Assembly: GCA_045807765.1 (NCBI GenBank)
Contig: JBJMGU010000148.1
Location: 1 to 32,722 of the forward strand
Reading direction: 5' to 3'
Source: DATENM01 sp045807765
GTDB taxonomy: Bacteria > Acidobacteriota > Blastocatellia > UBA7656
Length of the DNA: 32,722 nucleotides
Shown: positions 32,101-32,722 of the stretch, piece by piece
Position numbering within the stretch: position 1 is the first letter of the stretch
Layout of the letters: each line of letters opens with the position of its first letter
Made by a program: the position numbers and the translations under genes
The notes under the pieces: model-generated
Seen by the model: only the letters and a program-made list of their open reading frames with translations
The model's database searches: none
Told to the model about the DNA's origin: nothing

Positions 32101-32722
32101 GGGGCTATTCAAGAACGAGCTCTATCTGGTTTCGACCGACGGCACCCAGCGCGTCCGCCGTGTCGCGCATCATCATTCGCTTTATCGCGACTACTGGGAC
32201 ACGCCGCGTGCCGACCTCAGCCGCGACGGCCAGTTCGCCATCTTTACGAGCAACTGGGGCTCAACGACGCGCCGCGATGTCTTCATCGTCAAGATTCCGC
32301 CGGCTTCAGGCGGCGGCAGCGACACCAGCGCGCCGGTCGTCAGCGCCATCGCCGGGGCCAACGTCACGGCAACGGGGGCGACTCTCAACTGGACGACCAA
32401 TGAAGTGAGCGACACGCAGGTTGAGTACGGCACATCGGCGAACTATGGCAGCAGCACGGCGCTCAACTCGACGCCGGCGACTTCGCACAGCGCCAGCTTG
32501 AGCGGGCTTGCGGCGAACACCGCTTATCACTTCCGCGTCAAATCACGCGACGCGGCGGGCAATCTCGCGGCATCGGGCGATATGCTCTTCACCACGCCGA
32601 GCGCGACCGCCGGTAGCGGGAGCGGCGGTGGTGGCGGCGGAGGAGGCGGAGGCGGCACGCCACAGAATGTCGTCTGGACCGGCATGGTCAACTGCACGGC
32701 CAGCGGCAACAGCTTGCAGAAA
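29192..32722 (+). CDS. Giant secreted multidomain protein (beta-propellers, lectin-like, Ig-like, FnIII), 3'-truncated by window edge
   Basis: An open frame of at least 1177 codons with no stop before the window ends. ATG 29192 follows GAGG by 5 nt. Residues 1-29 are a signal peptide ending near VVRAA. Order of parts: beta-propeller-like 1 (about 29294-30130); lectin-like jelly-roll (30140-30600, with WTNLVNSSSQGNRVQK); bacterial Ig-like (30608-30838); fibronectin III 1 (30860-31130); Gly-rich linker; beta-propeller-like 2 (31180-32310); FnIII 2 (32330-32600); poly-Gly linker (about 32615-32655); then WTGMVNCTASGNSLQK, which restarts the lectin-like domain. The propellers match each other at both ends (ITDESD/VTDERD; LSRDGRFALF/LSRDGQFAIF; RRDVFI in both). 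It is likely an extracellular or surface adhesion or carbohydrate-related protein; no catalytic motif was seen. Domain names are by eye. Confidence 0.8.
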   Translation, partial: MRPKPFLVWMIAALIVGQQTVVVRAARQDYAHTDALPHAGSVYVDMRRNARLLRITDESDALSADVIATTSFNSDATRFVASLDGVATLYGFDAAGMSALKDGPLFDREALDGGSLQWSADRADTLFKLDTAEGVIRLIAYDMATRRSQVVKDFSAQIKRGEVGLLVKSQVSDERFAFAWREAGQSGWQFLTVWDRAGDSVYTYDLSDPAAGVADFASARFNESAEALVIKGATSRVWRFATESAHDTVQLEPEAAASASAQRAARDVMSAATEAANTWPRERLSRDGRFALFSAGSNGARRDVFIAELLPAATATMAWTNLVNSSSQGNRVQKTGGVNGTDDASATSLQSVANGDAYVEFTAIDTDKERVCGLSNSNAIHSSAGDINFAIKLNSARKAFVVENGVVKTKVKYKPNNLFRVAIESNVVHYYKNGGLIYTSEARPAYPMLVTASLVSVMSSVDNAMVFGAGLAPVVSLSPASATLDVGRSVQFRALITSAEIMGMTWSADSGTITNTGLYTAPATAGTYTVRATLVADTPAAATATVTVKPTSTTPAPVITLLSTGSLTTSGATVSWTTDKAADTQVEYGAAASYGSSTALNSAQATSHSAALAGLSAGTIYHFRVKSRGTAGSLVVSGDQTFMTASLISGGGTGGGGVDPLKTDKNVYSEPAPPALPAAGGTLVDPVFGTTIMRVTDERDGSSNTNSYSYWPSLNRNSTRLVVFTNNGNPTLYDFDPVNFRISNKRALFLNPLPTGGLPWTEDIIWSGTDPDVIYCHLGLKVYAYNVASNSYTLVKDFTGQAPGANLFQMAKSLDDNAFGFTLKDANWNVIGYMGWQRAQNNLYTAQTTAVDEVQVDKSGQYLYVLTGDQSSASAINGKVVNLQTKQVVNLTDGAPDFSPGHKDCGQGTVVGSDHWNNSLNIRPLANPHQLTTVLGWGNDWSQSNHISFLGDNEGWLLVSMFVANSLPSTGLFKNELYLVSTDGTQRVRRVAHHHSLYRDYWDTPRADLSRDGQFAIFTSNWGSTTRRDVFIVKIPPASGGGSDTSAPVVSAIAGANVTATGATLNWTTNEVSDTQVEYGTSANYGSSTALNSTPATSHSASLSGLAANTAYHFRVKSRDAAGNLAASGDMLFTTPSATAGSGSGGGGGGGGGGGTPQNVVWTGMVNCTASGNSLQK
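30970..30997 (+). repeat. 28-bp exact direct repeat, copy 1 (FnIII 1 of the giant protein)
   Basis: Bases 30970-30997 are identical to 32443-32470. They encode YGSSTALNS in each FnIII domain; flanking sequence is clearly similar over about 190 bp. The near-identity at DNA level points to a fairly recent internal duplication or gene conversion. Confidence 0.85.
32443..32470 (+). repeat. 28-bp exact direct repeat, copy 2 (FnIII 2 of the giant protein)
   Basis: Second copy of the repeat at 30970-30997, about 1.47 kb downstream in the same reading frame. It is long enough to permit RecA-dependent contraction or expansion of the gene in units of one propeller plus one FnIII domain. Confidence 0.85.

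Noticed and set aside
32615..32655. Poly-Gly/GGC run as a slippage or frameshift site
   Set aside because: The frame continues cleanly into a recognisable copy of the lectin-like domain, so it is best read as a glycine linker.

Overview
This 32.7 kb window is a high-GC, densely coded chromosomal segment from a Gram-negative bacterium: it encodes an RND efflux pump with an outer-membrane lipoprotein channel and an OmpA-family protein. Gene style, DUF4344 and FHA/PP2C proteins, and RND genes beside polyphosphate genes would fit Acidobacteriota, but that placement is inference; there is no rRNA or phylogenetic marker. No tRNA, CRISPR array, insertion sequence or phage gene was seen.

Region 1 (1-8155, + strand) is a fermentation operon: an iron-sulfur L-serine ammonia-lyase (5' end cut by the window edge, with an export-signal-like N-terminus), an MFS transporter, a short phosphate acetyl/butyryltransferase, acetate kinase, pyruvate formate-lyase and its radical-SAM activase. 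Together they describe serine to pyruvate to acetyl-CoA plus formate to acetyl phosphate to acetate plus ATP.

Region 2 (8216-12469, + strand) holds a CAX-type Ca2+/H+ antiporter, a one-pore ion channel with a TVGYGD filter, a membrane-anchored FHA protein with a DUF3616-like outer domain, and a beta-carbonic anhydrase. A small secreted CxxCxxCH protein follows (12732-13130).

Region 3 (13237-25006, - strand) is an 11.8 kb tightly packed operon read right to left: membrane-fusion protein, RND pump, outer-membrane factor, PPK2 polyphosphate kinase, CHAD (polyphosphate-binding) protein, membrane SpoIIE-type PP2C phosphatase, an unrecognised 480-aa protein and a soluble PP2C phosphatase. Four consecutive junctions are 4-nt ATGA overlaps, so pump and polyphosphate genes appear translationally coupled.

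Region 4 (25480-28841) has a secreted DUF4344 metallopeptidase (-), a BASS-family transporter (+) and an OmpA-family protein with a coiled coil (+). Region 5 (29192 to the end, + strand) is one open frame of at least 1177 codons for a secreted, internally duplicated beta-propeller/lectin-like/Ig-like/FnIII protein that runs off the window.

The most striking signal is regulatory. Five perfect 16-bp palindromes, CTGTCA-N4-TGACAG, occur only between genes. Each lies exactly 23 bp upstream of a -10-like hexamer (TAGAAT three times, TATCAT twice) correctly oriented toward a gene, with no recognisable -35 at the normal spacing. They precede the CxxCxxCH protein, the efflux-polyphosphate operon, the DUF4344 peptidase, the BASS transporter and the OmpA protein. 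This looks like a local envelope regulon under one dedicated activator, whose gene is not in the window.
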